Positions 47,126-59,422 of a stretch of DNA of 64,000 bases are shown here, piece after piece. Position 1 is the stretch's first letter, and every line of letters starts with the position of its first letter. The position numbers were made by a program, and so were the translations under genes. The DNA comes from Marsupella aquatica (lineage: Eukaryota; Marchantiophyta): assembly GCA_973895155.1 (NCBI GenBank), contig OZ316892.1, forward strand, positions 22,072,001-22,136,000, in the 5' to 3' direction. The notes beneath the pieces are model-generated. The model saw nothing but the letters and a program-made list of their open reading frames with translations. It did not search any database and was not told the DNA's origin.

Positions 47126-47497
47126 ATGGTCAAAGGGATATTGCCTGTTGATGTTAGACCCGACATACAGAACATTGGAATAGGGGAAGGAGTGTCTGAA
47201 GGCGAGGATGTATTACTAGCAGACCTTATCCAACTAGGTGATTTCTATGCTGTGCAAGCTAAGCAGCCAAATAATTGGAATGTAGATTTCTATGTCCTTC
47301 AATGTGAGGAGGTGCTGCACACAGTCGCGAAGAATTTTACAGATGGTTATGAGGTCCAGTTTGAGAAAGGTGACCTGGCATTGAAGGGAAGGTGGTTTCA
47401 GCCAATTCCAGGGCGGGAAACCAAATTTGTATTAATGATACTGCACCTTCAAGCTACACTCATGCAAAGTGTGTCGTTCACATTAGATTTGCCTTGA
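47126..47497 (+). CDS. Hypothetical exon-like ORF
   Basis: A 123-residue frame with WNVDFYVLQCEEVLHTV and FEKGDLALKGRWFQPI. This recalls the C-terminal exons of transposase-linked genes in non-seed plants, where a short beta-rich domain follows an RNase H-like core, but I cannot name a family. It is probably an exon of a decayed transposon gene. Nothing is recognised in 46700-47125 or 47498-47929. Confidence 0.35.
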   Translation: MVKGILPVDVRPDIQNIGIGEGVSEGEDVLLADLIQLGDFYAVQAKQPNNWNVDFYVLQCEEVLHTVAKNFTDGYEVQFEKGDLALKGRWFQPIPGRETKFVLMILHLQATLMQSVSFTLDLP

Positions 47498-47929
47498 CTC
47501 CATGTGTGGCCGGTAGGGGTCAAAAGGGTGGTAGTAGAATGTACTTCATAGACCCTGCACAATAGCAACAATTGCTACTTCCTTGACTTTGCCAATTTAG
47601 TTGGTACCTAAGTGGTTGTGTGGGTATTGAAGGTACACCTGGTGATCCAGTGCTGGCAGGCTGTTCAGGTATTCTGCCCTCAAGTCGCCTTGCTTGAATT
47701 GTTGGTGATCTTGGTTTTGTGACTCCTAATACATGTGTTAGCTAAAGTCCTTTCTCTCAAATTCTTGATTGTTGTGCTGATATCCATTCCTATGAACTGC
47801 CAAATGTGTTTATCCAAGTCCTTATAGGCTTAAGTGCAATTGTGAGCTTACATCAAGGATTCTGGTCGTTGTCTCCTTATGGTCTCAAGGACTTTAGTCC
47901 TACATTGAGCTTATGGTTGTAAAGCAATG

Positions 47930-48470
47930 TCTTCATTTGGCCTCTGAATAAATATCAGTCCTCAAGCGTAAAAGGACTATATTCCTTTATTGTCATGAGG
48001 AAGGACTTCAGCCTTGAAGTGTTAGGACCGTAGTCCTTTATTGTCCTTTATTGTCATGAGGATCGAAGGACTTCAGCCCTGAAGTGTTAAGGACCATAGT
48101 CCTTTATTGTTGTTAGAAAGGACTTAAGTCCTCAATTCTAAAGGACTATAGTCCTTTGTCGTGGAAAGACCCAGCCGTGAAAGGATGTAGTCCTCAATTC
48201 TGAAGGACTATGGTCCTTTATCGTGGAAGGAGCCAGTCCTCAAGTGAAAGGATATAGTCCTCAAGTATTAAGGACCCAATCCGAAAGTCATAAGGACTAA
48301 AGACCTGTCCTTCTGTCCTGAAATCTTGAGGACTAAACTCCTTTCTCGTGCTTAGTAAAGACTTAAGTCCTCAGGTCTGAAGGACTATGGTCCTTTATTG
48401 TCCATCATAAGAACTTAGCACCCTTGCACATGATGACTTTGGTCATTTATGGTCCTGTGACAAAAATAAG
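47930..48470 (+). repeat. Array of AAGGACT / AGTCCTT palindromic motifs
   Basis: About 20 or more copies of AGGACT or AGTCCT, often joined as AAGGACTATAGTCCTTTATTGT, with spacing of about 20-50 bp. The motifs are self-complementary, so the transcript could fold into many hairpins. Not coding. Confidence 0.85.
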
Positions 48471-50555
48471 GCTAGAGGATATGTTCAGAATGAATCTTTG
48501 GTAGGGAATTCTTTGGTCCAAGATGGTCCTTTCTTCTGCAGGATTGTGGACTGTAACATGTTAGTCTGTGTGCAAAGGAGGATGGTCCTTAATTATCCTT
48601 TTGAAGGACTTCTAGAATAAGGTCCCTGTGAGTTGTACGTATTGTGGTAGTTAATTGTATTCTACATGACCTTCATAAGAACTTTTTGCTAGTTCTTCAA
48701 GCAGAGTTAATATTTTCAGATTCTAACCGGCCAACAAGCTTAAATATTAAATGTACAATCATCTAACCCAAAACTCTGTTGCGCTGCAGGGCTCTGGGAA
48801 CAGGTTTTATAGTGGTGCACTAGTAAGAGCAAAGTGGACGAGTTGTAAGTGTAGAAAAAGAAACTTGTAGTTGTGTACCAAAGACAACCTTAGCTTCAGG
48901 CCACCATAGACAAAATAGCTGGTAACCACAAAAGTGACATACTAGTTTGATGGTGCCAATCTGTGGCCATTGAGATGATGCAGTCTGCATTGATCTCCCA
49001 TGTACTTACTCTGTTGAAAGAGGACAACCATTTGTTTTGGTTTGTTTCTGAACGTACTGGATATATAAAGAAATTCAATCCAAAGACCATGACTTGATCC
49101 ACCTGTGTATGACACTTTATGATCACTTCTGATCAACAAAGATTTCTCATTTCTCTGTGGGCTTCAGTGTTGTATTATTGTTTGTTTGTACATAATATTA
49201 TTTTTGGTCTAATTTCAAGCACTTAGTTTTAGGCTACAGTCATCAGTCAATTGACATGCCCAAGTGCAATTTTTCCCTTGATTTCCTGTCAAAGGAAAGA
49301 CTGGCCCACGACATGCACTCTCATTTGACAGATCACCAAAATTTTCCTGTCACCGTCAAACATAATGTTCCTTGCTCTGTGATGGGAAGAACATTTTGTG
49401 CTGGTTACTTCTCAACGGTGCATCGGATAGGAAGGATCCTTGAGTAGGTTCATTATCACCCCTCCATGTCATTGAAAATTGAAAGACTCAGCCCAACCAC
49501 GTTGTTTACAAAACTTTGACAATTTCATCAAAAGGGTCAAAGATCATATCAATCATGTACATTTTGATTGAAGTCTATCAAAAACCTATCATGTACATGC
49601 TATGTGTATAAGCAAGATCTAGATACTAGATCAATGCCCAATTCCAACCACATGCACTAGCGCTTCCTGAGTGCTTCCATTGGTGCATGCAAATTCCTAC
49701 TCTAAAATGCAAAATGACTTCAAAGAGGACACTATGTCCCCTGACAAATCACTAATAGCTCCCCTGAATCTCCTAAATGATGCTACAAGTGAGCTTTGAT
49801 CCTTAGTTGGATCAATTGTCTCTTCATCATCACTATCCCGAGCACTGCCCATATCAGAGCGCAACTTCCCCTCTTTGATATCTCGCTATATAGGGGCTTT
49901 GTTCACAACAGATATCCCATTAGATGCTATACAAGGGCTTCGTTCAAAACAGAGTGCTTGAGGAAAATAATCTCTAGAGTCTTTCCTCACATAGCAGCTA
50001 ACGGTCCACCACACACTCATCACCTGTTCAAAAATTCTTTGTGCCTTCTCCTCATCATTACTGCATGAGTCCTTGAAGGACTGTTCTAAAATCCCCATCA
50101 ATTGCATTCCAATTGCTTCATTCACCTTGATGACAATATCACCAACTTTCATAGCAAAGGTCAATTGCAAGATTGAGGGGGGCAAAAGGACGCAAAAAGG
50201 ATTAGCTCAAAAAGGAGAGAAAAAGGACTCAAAGATCATAAAGATTTAGTTGAACTCCACTTCCAAAAAGGTTGGACACACTTCCAAAATTGTTGTGCAC
50301 ACTTCCAAGAAGATCGAGACTTCCTAAAAGCCTGGACACACTTTCAAAGACTTGGCATGCAAGATCTCACCTTCCAATCTCAACTAACTAATCCTAGCCA
50401 TTTGGTGTAACACCTTTCCACCCCTTGTAAATTGGGAAGGACTAGAATCCTTTTGGTGGAGAAATTGGAGATCCTTTTTGCCCCCCTCAAGCTTGCAATT
50501 TACCCAAAACAGTGCATGTATGTGCCAGTCCCATCCGCACAACAAACATGCTCCA
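48471..50555. other. No recognisable feature
   Basis: Short frames only, for example 49886-50185 (minus) and 49256-49447 (plus), without family motifs. Confidence 0.4.
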
Positions 50556-50672
50556 TGTGATGCCTAGCCAAGAATCACTAGGCCAGTTAAAATGGTAAAA
50601 CCAGGAGTGTACCCTGAAAACACATTAGTATAGTAACAAAAACAAGGAAAATATAAACAATTAAGGGTGACC

Positions 50673-53600
50673 ATGGAACCCGAGCCGAGGCCGGAAGTAA
50701 GGACGCCACGGCAAGGAACACGATTAGGGTTAGGGTGCGCTAAGCACCGGCGGCTAGGGGTAACCAACAGGAAAGAAGACCAGGCAAGGGGGGGTAAGGA
50801 CCGATCGCAAGGAATGGCGGCTCATTTGCAAGCACAACTACTGTTAGCTGCTTAGGCAAGCACTCTAGGCAGGAGTAGATATCGACTATCAAATCAAGGA
50901 GGGTATGAGCAACGTCAATCAAGCTGCTCATTTCTAGGGATGCCTGTTGGAATGGGAAACTGAGTACATTGGGACCTACAAGGACAAAGAATCGGAAAGG
51001 GCAGCTCGAGAACGGCAGGAGCTCGCTCGACTGTGGGAGCTGAAGAAGTCTACCTTCATAGGAGGAGAGCTTATTAAGGCCAAGTTCTTGTGGACTCCTA
51101 CTGCCAATCAGCTCGACGACCTTTTGTTTTGTGAAAACAGAATCATCGGCATCCGGGAAGCCATCAACCGCTACAACAACATACACTGGGAGCTGAAGGG
51201 TAGCATGGAGGTGTGGACGAAGGCAACCATGCTCAAAGAAATATCCACGGTAGCCGATATGAAGAGGAAAGGGTACAACAACAAAGAGGCCACCCCTGCA
51301 AAGAGAACGAGGTCAGCAGCACCAAGGAAGCCGGCCGAGCAAGGAAGCAGGAGGCAGGGAAAAGCCAAAGAAGAGGAGGTCAACCCCATCAATGTCGTTC
51401 CAACAAGGGATGACATCTGGAAAGGCTGGGCGGCGACCCTCCCGAGGAAGTGCAATTACACTTTGCACAAGAGGAGGATGCATGCTTTATGGCTATGCAA
51501 ACTTGAAAGACCATGGCTTCATGGCCGGATCCGACTTGGAAGCCTTCATGAAATTACCATGGCTGAAGCCGAAGGTGCCGGATTTTGACTTATTAGAATT
51601 CGTGGGATCATGGGATCCCGAGACAAATTCCACCAGGGTGTATGGGAAGGATTTCTATCTTACTCCCCAAGTGATTGCCGAAGTGTTTGGCTTGCCAATG
51701 GGCAATAAGACCAAAGTAGATACCAGGATGACATTGCCAAACAAGGAGTTCAGGTAGTTCCCAGGGCCATCAACAAAGAATGGCTTCTTCTGGAACACCT
51801 GCACCAACCCGCACATTGGGGAGATGATCAATTTATTGTGGGTGACCATGCACTGCAACCTACCGAGGCCAGAGATTGGCAAGGCACAAGTCTACCTGGC
51901 TGAAAGGCCAGACCCAAGCTGGGCCTACAACGGGTACCTCCTCACCCAACTGAAGAAGATCTTGAAGGAGGAACAACAGGTGATAGGCAAGGGAAGTGTG
52001 TCCCAGCTTGGCTATCACATGCCGCTGTTGTGCCGATATGCTCGGAGTCAGATCTTTGCCCCAGTACTTCCCCTACAGACAAGGGCACCAGAGGAGGTTT
52101 CTGAACTTTTAATAGTAAAATGGAAATAACAAGGGGTAAAGAGGAAAAGGGCCCGATCGCAGGGGGGTCTATTTCTTTTACACAGAGTGAGGGGGGAGAG
52201 CAGCCCAAAGCTCTTGGTCGCGATAGGGAGAAGGAGAGATCAGCTTGGAAGCCAGAGGAGGAACCAGGACCCGTGAGCTGTGTTTGGCAGGAGGCCCTGT
52301 TCATAGCAAGACCAGGAGAGCAACGGGGGGAGCCGGTAGTCCAAGCCGGGGAGGAGGTGGTGGAGGACTATGGCAATGACAACTTCAGCTACGGGTTGGA
52401 CCATCATGTCCCAGGAGTAAGGACCTATGGCCGTTTCATCCCCACGCTTTCTAGAGTAGTTTGAGGGGACCCCACCCAGCAGAGCAGCCCCAAGTCTCCC
52501 CCACCTGATGTCGCTCCCCCGAGATTTGACGGGATACAACAGACGGCAGAGGAGTTTTAGGAGCGACTTAGGGAAGAAGAGGAGGCAACCCTGGCCAAGG
52601 AGAAGGATTTACCTGGGGGAGAATGGCCAGAGGACATCCGGTGGCTTGCAAAAGGACGAAGCAGCCCACCAATCATGATAGAAGAGATCCAAAAGGCGGC
52701 TTGGGGACAAAGGCCGCGGTGGGTGATGCCGATGACTACTACTCACTCCACCTATGCGCAAGAAAGAGCAATGGAGTATGGGAAGATGTGTGGGGAACTT
52801 GTGCTCAGCATCTTTGGGGAGGAGTTAGAGCAGGGACCCTTTTTCCAGAGGGAGATGTTGGAAAAACATCAATTGGAGGAAGCGGTGGCTTTGGAGAGGA
52901 GGAAGAAGGACAAGGTCATCCAACGGCTTAGGAAGAAGGAAGCCAAGGCAGAAGACCTGAAGGCGGCCAAGAAAGCCCAAGATGAGTTGCGGATTAAGCG
53001 GCATGAGCTAAACATCATGCAGGGGCAACTAGATACCGCTCAGTCTAATAATCAAATTATCAAGGATAAACTGACTCGGACCCAAGGGTAGTTGGCCGAC
53101 GCGGTCAAGGAAAAGAAGAAGTGGAAGCGGGAGCTGAAGGACGTAGAGGAGGCCCACATAGAAACCAACAATCGGGCCATGGCAGAGACACAGAGGAAGG
53201 AGAGGGCGTTGAAGGGGAAGCTCGAGGATCTCCGTAGAGCCCTTGAATAGAAGGAGGCCAAGTTAGGGAGATCCTATCAAGGGATTATTGTGCTGCAGCA
53301 AGAGCTTGCATCCCTGATGGCCAGCTTCAAGGCCGACCTGCGTGAGAAGGATGACTAGCTCGATCAGACTTACGCCAAGATGAATCAGATGGAGTCTGAG
53401 GTCATAACGGAGCTCGACAAGGAGCTGAGAGCAACCCAAGAAGAGAGGGCTGCCTTAAGAAAGGAGCTGGAGGAGGCGCGCAAGGACCTGGATGAAACAA
53501 AGGAGGAGTTGGAGGAAAGCACGAGGAAGACGGAGAACTTACAACGGCGGGCCAACAACCAAACAGAGCGGCTGAAGAAACAAGCCGCAGTATTTAATAA

Positions 53601-54126
53601 GTGCTTAGCTTCATCAATTCAAACTCCAATTGTGGCAACAAAGTTGCCAGGGGTAGTGTTGGCCAAGGAACAAGCCGCAACACTCGCACCGGTGCCAGAG
53701 GTAAGTGGCAAGGGGAAGGGATCAACTGCCAAACCAGGAAAGAAAAAGAAGCGGAAACCTTCTGGGTCAGGGAGCAACGCGGCTTCTCAAGCCACCATGA
53801 CCAAGGAGAACACGACACCAGCCTCAGGCAGGGTCACGACAGAGGATTCAACCGTCCTGGAAGGCGGGGATGGCAAGGCCGAGGCCGGGACAATCATTGA
53901 TAAAGCCGGGGTATTGGATCCACCACTAGAGTAGGTCGAGGAGGCCGTAGCCAAAGTTGAGGCCGTAGCCAAAGCTGAGGCCAAAGCCAAGGGTGGACCC
54001 GGTCAGGCCGCGGGAGAGTTGATTGGGTCTAGGGTAGGTAATCTGTTAGAGGACGGACCTACGGTAGTGGCTGAGGAGGAAGCATTGGGGGCGTCCATTG
54101 AGGATCAGCCACGTACCGCTACCATG
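50673..54126 (+). pseudogene. LTR-encoded coiled-coil protein, copy C (heavily decayed)
   Basis: The start MEPE at 50673 equals MEPG of copies A and B. Many stops and frame changes follow, for example TAG near 50852, 51754-51756, 52556-52558, 53089-53091, 53249 and 53357. The conserved domain (VIAEVFGLPMG near 51670; NGFFWNTCTNPHIGEM near 51780-51830) and coiled coil (about 52855-53590) are still readable. Between about 52095 and 52340 the normal Pro/Glu linker is replaced by unrelated sequence whose first 90 bp match 46160-46254. This is the oldest of the three long copies by eye. Confidence 0.75.
52105..52198 (+). repeat. Segment shared with 46160-46254, inside copy C
   Basis: About 90% identical by eye to the reverse complement of 46160-46254. 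It is absent from LTR copies A and B at the same place, so it was acquired by copy C. Confidence 0.8.
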
Positions 54127-55039
54127 ACGGTGGTGGAGGGTCGCTCCTTTTAAGGAGGGCAGATGTGGAGGGAGGAGGCATGAGTGGGCAAGGTGGGCGC
54201 AAATCTCTAAGTTTAGAAATTAGGATCAGGACCAAGAGGCGGCCCTAACACTTAGATTAGTGGGATTGCGGATCCACTGGTAAGAGCAACATTTGTGCTC
54301 CTGCCTTGCTGTACATAGGTAGATTACAGTTAGGATAGATTAAATAGACTTGCGCTGCAAGGAATTAGGTGGATCGACTGCCATGATAAGTACATGGGCA
54401 GCAAAGAGTTTAGGGCCTTCTTCTTTAGCAAGTTTTTAGTGCACCGGCAGGGTTGGGATGAAGTAGTAAAAGAAGCTCTTGGTTAGTTATACAGTGACCC
54501 TTGTGTATATTCATGTTTCCTCATGCCTAAGAGCTGAATAGAGTTGGCCCCACGGCTTAGTTTGCAGATCTTGTGTATGAGAAGTATTGTTTGTATGGCA
54601 AGTGCATGGTATAACTTAGTCAGAAGGAGTCATTTTGCTATTTGTGTGTCGCATTAACTTGTTTGAAGATTGCCCACATCAACCAAGAGAGAAGGAAGTA
54701 AGCAAGGTAGTAAGAGTTGGATGTGTCGAGCTAAGAGAGGTCTTAGCGGCTAACCCAAGCCGGTTGGGGATCATTCCGGCGGTGGAATCCAAACATACTG
54801 TACCTAAAGGAAGACCAGGAGAGGAAGACAAGGGAAGACATAGAAGAGGCCGGCTACGTATCTCATGACCCGATGAAGGATCTGTCTAGTATATCATGTG
54901 TATAAAATGTTAGTAGAAGAGAGTTAGCAACGTCCCATGCCGCTAAGCCGCGGAATCGGCCTCGCCAAGAGCAAAACCTACGGGAATCGGCTTGTGCAAG
55001 GGGGTTTCTTGGGTTTAGGGAGCCATGGGACGCACCACA

Positions 55040-55246
55040 CTCCCCTTGGCCTTGAGAATTAGGACCGAGTGGAGACTGAAGATCCACCTTCCTAAGTCTG
55101 CGTTTCTGCTTCCTCAATGCATAGGGCCGACCATCCTTTAGCATAACCCCACAACCTTCATACACAAAAGCTCCAGCACAAAGTCCCCACATCTTCTCAA
55201 TCTTACCCTTCTTGAGCGTGCAATACAAGTCGTGCTTGTGAGTCAC
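55040..55246 (-). other. ORF fragment at the right flank of copy C
   Basis: A basic frame from ATG 55246 (HKHDLYCTLKKGKIEKMWGL) runs into the LTR at 55039, so any gene here was interrupted by the insertion. I do not recognise it. Nothing clear lies in 55247-55854. Confidence 0.3.
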
Positions 55247-55854
55247 GGAACTTGACTACCTTAACACTTAGCTCCGGCGTCGCTGATTTTGACGCCAAGC
55301 TCCCTTATGGTCCAGGCCCGGATAGGCCATCCGGGAAGGACTTAGCATGGGAGACTGGTGGGCAACGAGACATGGCACTAGCAAAGGCAAGGAGCCAAGC
55401 TGGTGACACACTAAGGACTTGGACTAGTTGAGAGCTGGTCGGGTTGAGGGGAATGGGCCGGCCTCAAGGACAACCGTACGGACCTCCGGATGGACTTTGA
55501 ATTGTAAGGGCTTGAGTGTGAGCTCCTCTTGGGCCCAAGGCCAATGGAGTTGAGGCCATGGACAACAAACGCTTGGGGTGCAAGGTTATGGCCCAATCCA
55601 GGTTGGCCCGGTCAGGGGTCCCAAGCGATGATGAGACCTGAGAGCCCAGGCATGAGCACTGAGTCAGCCCAATCACAACGGGCTAAGGCACTCCGCTTGC
55701 GGATGCCTAATGAGAAAGTTATAGACATTGTCGTGATAATTTAATTATTCATGATGAAATCATTACCACTAAGTATATTATTAAATATATAGATTATATT
55801 TATATTTTGTTAAGGGGTAACTAAATAGTTTGACTAAATTACTTATGTGCATGC

Positions 55855-56215
55855 AAGGTAAGCAACTATGCAAATCACAAGATGCATGCACAAATTGTTT
55901 GGATGCATGTGCAAATTATTTTATTTGCATGCAATAGTCATTTTATGTGCATGCAAGATGAGCAAATATGCAATCCACAAGATGCATGCACAATTTGTTT
56001 TAGATACATACAAATTGTTTTATTTGCATATATTAGTTATTTTATGTACATGCAAGGTAAGCAAATATGCAAGTCACAAGATGCATGCAACAACAATTAT
56101 TTTAGATGCATGCAAATTGTTTTATTTGCATGCATTAGTTGTTTTATGTCCATGCAAGGTGAGCAAATGTGCAAGCCATAAAGTACATGCATGCACAAAT
56201 TATTTTAGGTGCATG
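55855..56215 (+). repeat. Tandem repeat, four units of about 100 bp
   Basis: Units near 55855, 55954, 56053 and 56155 contain GTAAGCAAATATGCAA, CACAAGATGCATGCACAA and TTGTTTTATTTGCATGCA. They are rich in GCATGC palindromes. The following 56216-57033 shows no recognisable gene. Confidence 0.85.
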
Positions 56216-57033
56216 CATTAATTGTTTTACTTGTATGCGTAATTTGTTTTGATTGTAATAATATTAGCACACATTCCTACGTTGGATGTGTGTCACTTGA
56301 CTTTCATCCAAGTATTTGGGCATAATCCATGCCCTCTTGGATTTAGTATAAATAAGTGGTGAAGGGCACTCTTTCCTCATTCTCACATTTTGATAATTTC
56401 TGCATCGAAGCGATCGTCTTTTCTTCTCTCATCTTTTCCTTCTATTCTTTGCCTTATGTACATAGTAGTGGGGCATCATTTGGTCCGGATAGCAAATGAA
56501 TGAGTGGTAGACTTATAGATGGGACATTAGGGAACAAAGTCTCTTTGGAAACTTAGGGGTGGGGCATCCTTTGGCCCGGATAGCAAAGAAACAAGAGAGT
56601 CATTATGAATCCAGGAGGGAGAGATATTCCTAATCTCCCCCTTCGTAACCCATTTTTAGTTAGAGTCTATTTTTTAGACAAGCCATCTATGAGGCAACAT
56701 TTTACCTATCATTTTAGAGTTCAATTTGCAGCTACTGTTATGAATTCTAATGAGCCAATAGTATATCCTGTAGTGTCTTACCGATAAGAGTGAGAGTGCA
56801 TTATCTTTGTCCTTTATTGAAGTCATGGATCTAAATAGGAGTCCAGATGACATTCCTATTTTATTTTCTCTTGGAGATATTAGGATCATATGTCATAGAA
56901 AAATTAGTTTCCGAGAGGTGTTGATCCGTAAGTATATTAGTTTCACCTAAACTTTTCTTAATATCCACTACCCTTCTTACAAGAGTTATCATTTTAGTTT
57001 TAGTATAGAATTTATGGGTATGCAAGGTTGACT

Positions 57034-59366
57034 TCATAAGAGCCAACATGCTCTGATATGGCAGCCCGTGTTATTCAGCCAAACAGGGACCTCCTCCATA
57101 GCCAATGGAATCACAATTGATTTCTTCAAATTCAGTCGAGCACCGCTAGCCTTCTCATAACAGTCCAGAGCAGTTGTTGCTTCCTCAAAAGCATTCTCAG
57201 TTGCAGGGATAAACATCCCCACATCATCCGCAAACAACCTGTAGCAAATAGTGAGATCAAGCGAGATCTGCAAGCCACACAGTCTACCCGCTGCTAGCTC
57301 TGCATCAAGAAAATCCATAAGTGGCTGCGTGGAGATAACAAACAGCAACGGTGATAAAGGGCAGCCATGTCTTACCCCACGCTTGAGCTCAAACGTGTTA
57401 GATAGTAAACCATTCACCAAGGCACGTGAAGATGCCTGAGCCAACAACGCTCTAACCAGTGAGATGAAACGTCCGCTTATCCCTAACAACTGCATACATT
57501 CCCATATATATTCATGCGACACACGGTCAAAAGCCTTCTCAAAGTCTAATTTCAGAAACAGTGCCTCTCGTCTCCTTTTGTGAACCCAATCACAGGCAAG
57601 CCAAGCAAGGGAAATATTTTCTAAGATGTGGCGTCCAGGGATAAATCCAGTTTGTTGCGGACTGATTATCAGGTGTAGGATTGGTTTTAATCGCAAGGCG
57701 AGGATCTTGGCAATTAGCTTGTATATCGTATTTAGCATTGTCAATGGGCGCAGTCACTTAACAAACGTTTGTCCGGTTTCTTGGGTATGAATTTAACAAT
57801 TCCTTCACAAATATCAGCATCGAGGGCACCTGTAAGCCAAAATTCCTGTATCATATCCACTAAATCCTGACCAATAAAACCCCAACATGCTCTGTAAACC
57901 TCTGCTGTCATACCGTCAGGCCCGGGTGTTTTGTCACTGGGCAAGAGCCACAGCACATCCTTCACCTCCTGGAATGTCGGGAGCTTCTCCATCTTTGAAA
58001 TGTCCTCCCTTGAAAGGGAAAACCTTGTGTTGCTGAGCAGTCTATCACGAGCCAAACGTCTCTCTTCTGCCTCCGCTTCGGAAAAAGACTCAAGTGAGTA
58101 CAATGTTTCACAAAACTCTTCAACCTCCTTCAGAATCAATCCCGAGTCAGAGATCGTACTCCCATCCACCCTGCTCAAGGAAGACATAGCCTCCCTGGAT
58201 CTCTTGGCTTTCACTGTGGCAAAGAAAAATTTAGTCGATTCATCTCCTTCCCCCAACCACTTAACTCTGGCTAGCCTGCGTCCTCTGTGAGCTTCCTCCA
58301 ATTCTGAAGCATGCAGCGTGTCCTCAGCATCCATGAAATCAGCAATGTCCTCCTCCGATTGATTTTCTAGAATGGCCATCTTAAGTGTCCTCAGTTGAGC
58401 TCTCTGAAAAGCCAACTCCACCTCCGTCGTCCTTGGCTTGGCTTGTATCTCCTTAAGTGCTTGTCTCAATCTCCAACTTCCATTAGTAAATTGATTACGC
58501 GGGTCCACACAGTTCTCTCTTCCCACTCTCCAGGCCTCTTCGAGTAGTAGCATGTCCTCTCTTTTCCGAAGCACAGCCGAGTTGGCCATAAACAGTCTCA
58601 CTTTCCCTCGCTCCACATTCTCAGTCAATCCTGCAATCCTCACATTCAGCAGGATTGGGTCGTGATCAGAAAGAGCCGATCCCCCATCGTGAATGAGTTC
58701 CACCTCGCTCAGCCATCCACCCATTTCACTTACATAAATCCTGTCAAGTCTGGACTGTAGCATCACTCCATTACGCTTCCTCCTCCATGTGAAATGCGGG
58801 CCAGCCGCTCCACCTCTAAGGTCCCACGCATCTGTCAGGTTCAATCTCATCTTCAAAAATCTCCAGAACTCAGCCTCCCTACCTCGGATTAGTGGAGACG
58901 GTCCCGTTGAGTCATTTCTGCGTTCCGTCATGTTGAAGTCTCCACACAACAGCCAATCATTGTGCGGCAGCGTCATCTTTAAATCATGCCATAGAAGTGA
59001 CCTTAATCTAGCTAAATTGGGAGCGTAAATGCAAGCAATCCCAAACGTCACATCTTCCTTCGCGACCACGGCCCATACTGCCCTTCCTAAATCCAGTGCT
59101 CCTGAGCAAACCACCTTCAACTCAGGGTGTACCAGTAATGCAGTTCCTCCCCTACCCTCGTCAGGTTCTGAGGAAAAGTGTTGATACGAGGGGAGAATAG
59201 CCCTCAACGCCAAATCAAGCCGAAATTTATCAGCTTTTACCTCTTGTAAAGCCAACAGCGCCAATGGCACCTTCAGTGATCTTACCCAATTTTTAACAAC
59301 ATGCTTGCGGTTGGGCTCACACAGTCCGCAAACATTCCATGACGCCACTCTAATTATTCCATCCAT
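57034..59366 (-). pseudogene. LINE (L1-type) ORF2: endonuclease and reverse transcriptase
   Basis: The ORF2 product nicks the target DNA and copies the LINE RNA there. The first frame (59366-57741) has an apurinic-type endonuclease with VASWNVCGL, LLALQEVKADKF, LLCGDFNMTE, SRLDRIYVSE and LSDHDPILL. A linker and the RT entry DKTPGPDGMTAEVYRA follow. One missing base near 57750, inside the conserved stretch before TMLNTIYKL, ends the frame with CAH. RT continues in the other frame (57744-57034) with PQQTGFIPGRHILENI, LKLDFEKAFDRV, GCPLSPLLFV and the catalytic LFADDVGMF. The sequence stops soon after the RT core, so the C-terminal part is absent and the 3' end is truncated or rearranged. Confidence 0.92.
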
Positions 59367-59422
59367 CCTCCCACTGTGCCCTTGTTAGTGCATAGCACAG
59401 CCACACACCTCCTCTGTCTCTC

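Larger units (their letters stand above)
50556..55039 (+). mobile_element. Solo giant LTR, copy C (4,484 bp)
   Basis: It starts TGTGATGCCTAG and ends GCACCACA, flanked by CTCCA (50551-50555) and CTCCC (55040-55044), a 5-bp duplication with one mismatch. It is collinear with copies A and B but more diverged, and carries a foreign stretch near 52095-52340. The non-coding tail (54127-55039) is conserved. Confidence 0.85.

Noticed and set aside
57035-57055. Copia-like PBS (ATATCAGAGCATG on the minus strand) at the end of the LINE
   Set aside because: The first bases do not match TGGT, and no LTR end or gag is recognisable beside it; could be the junction of a small copia fragment.
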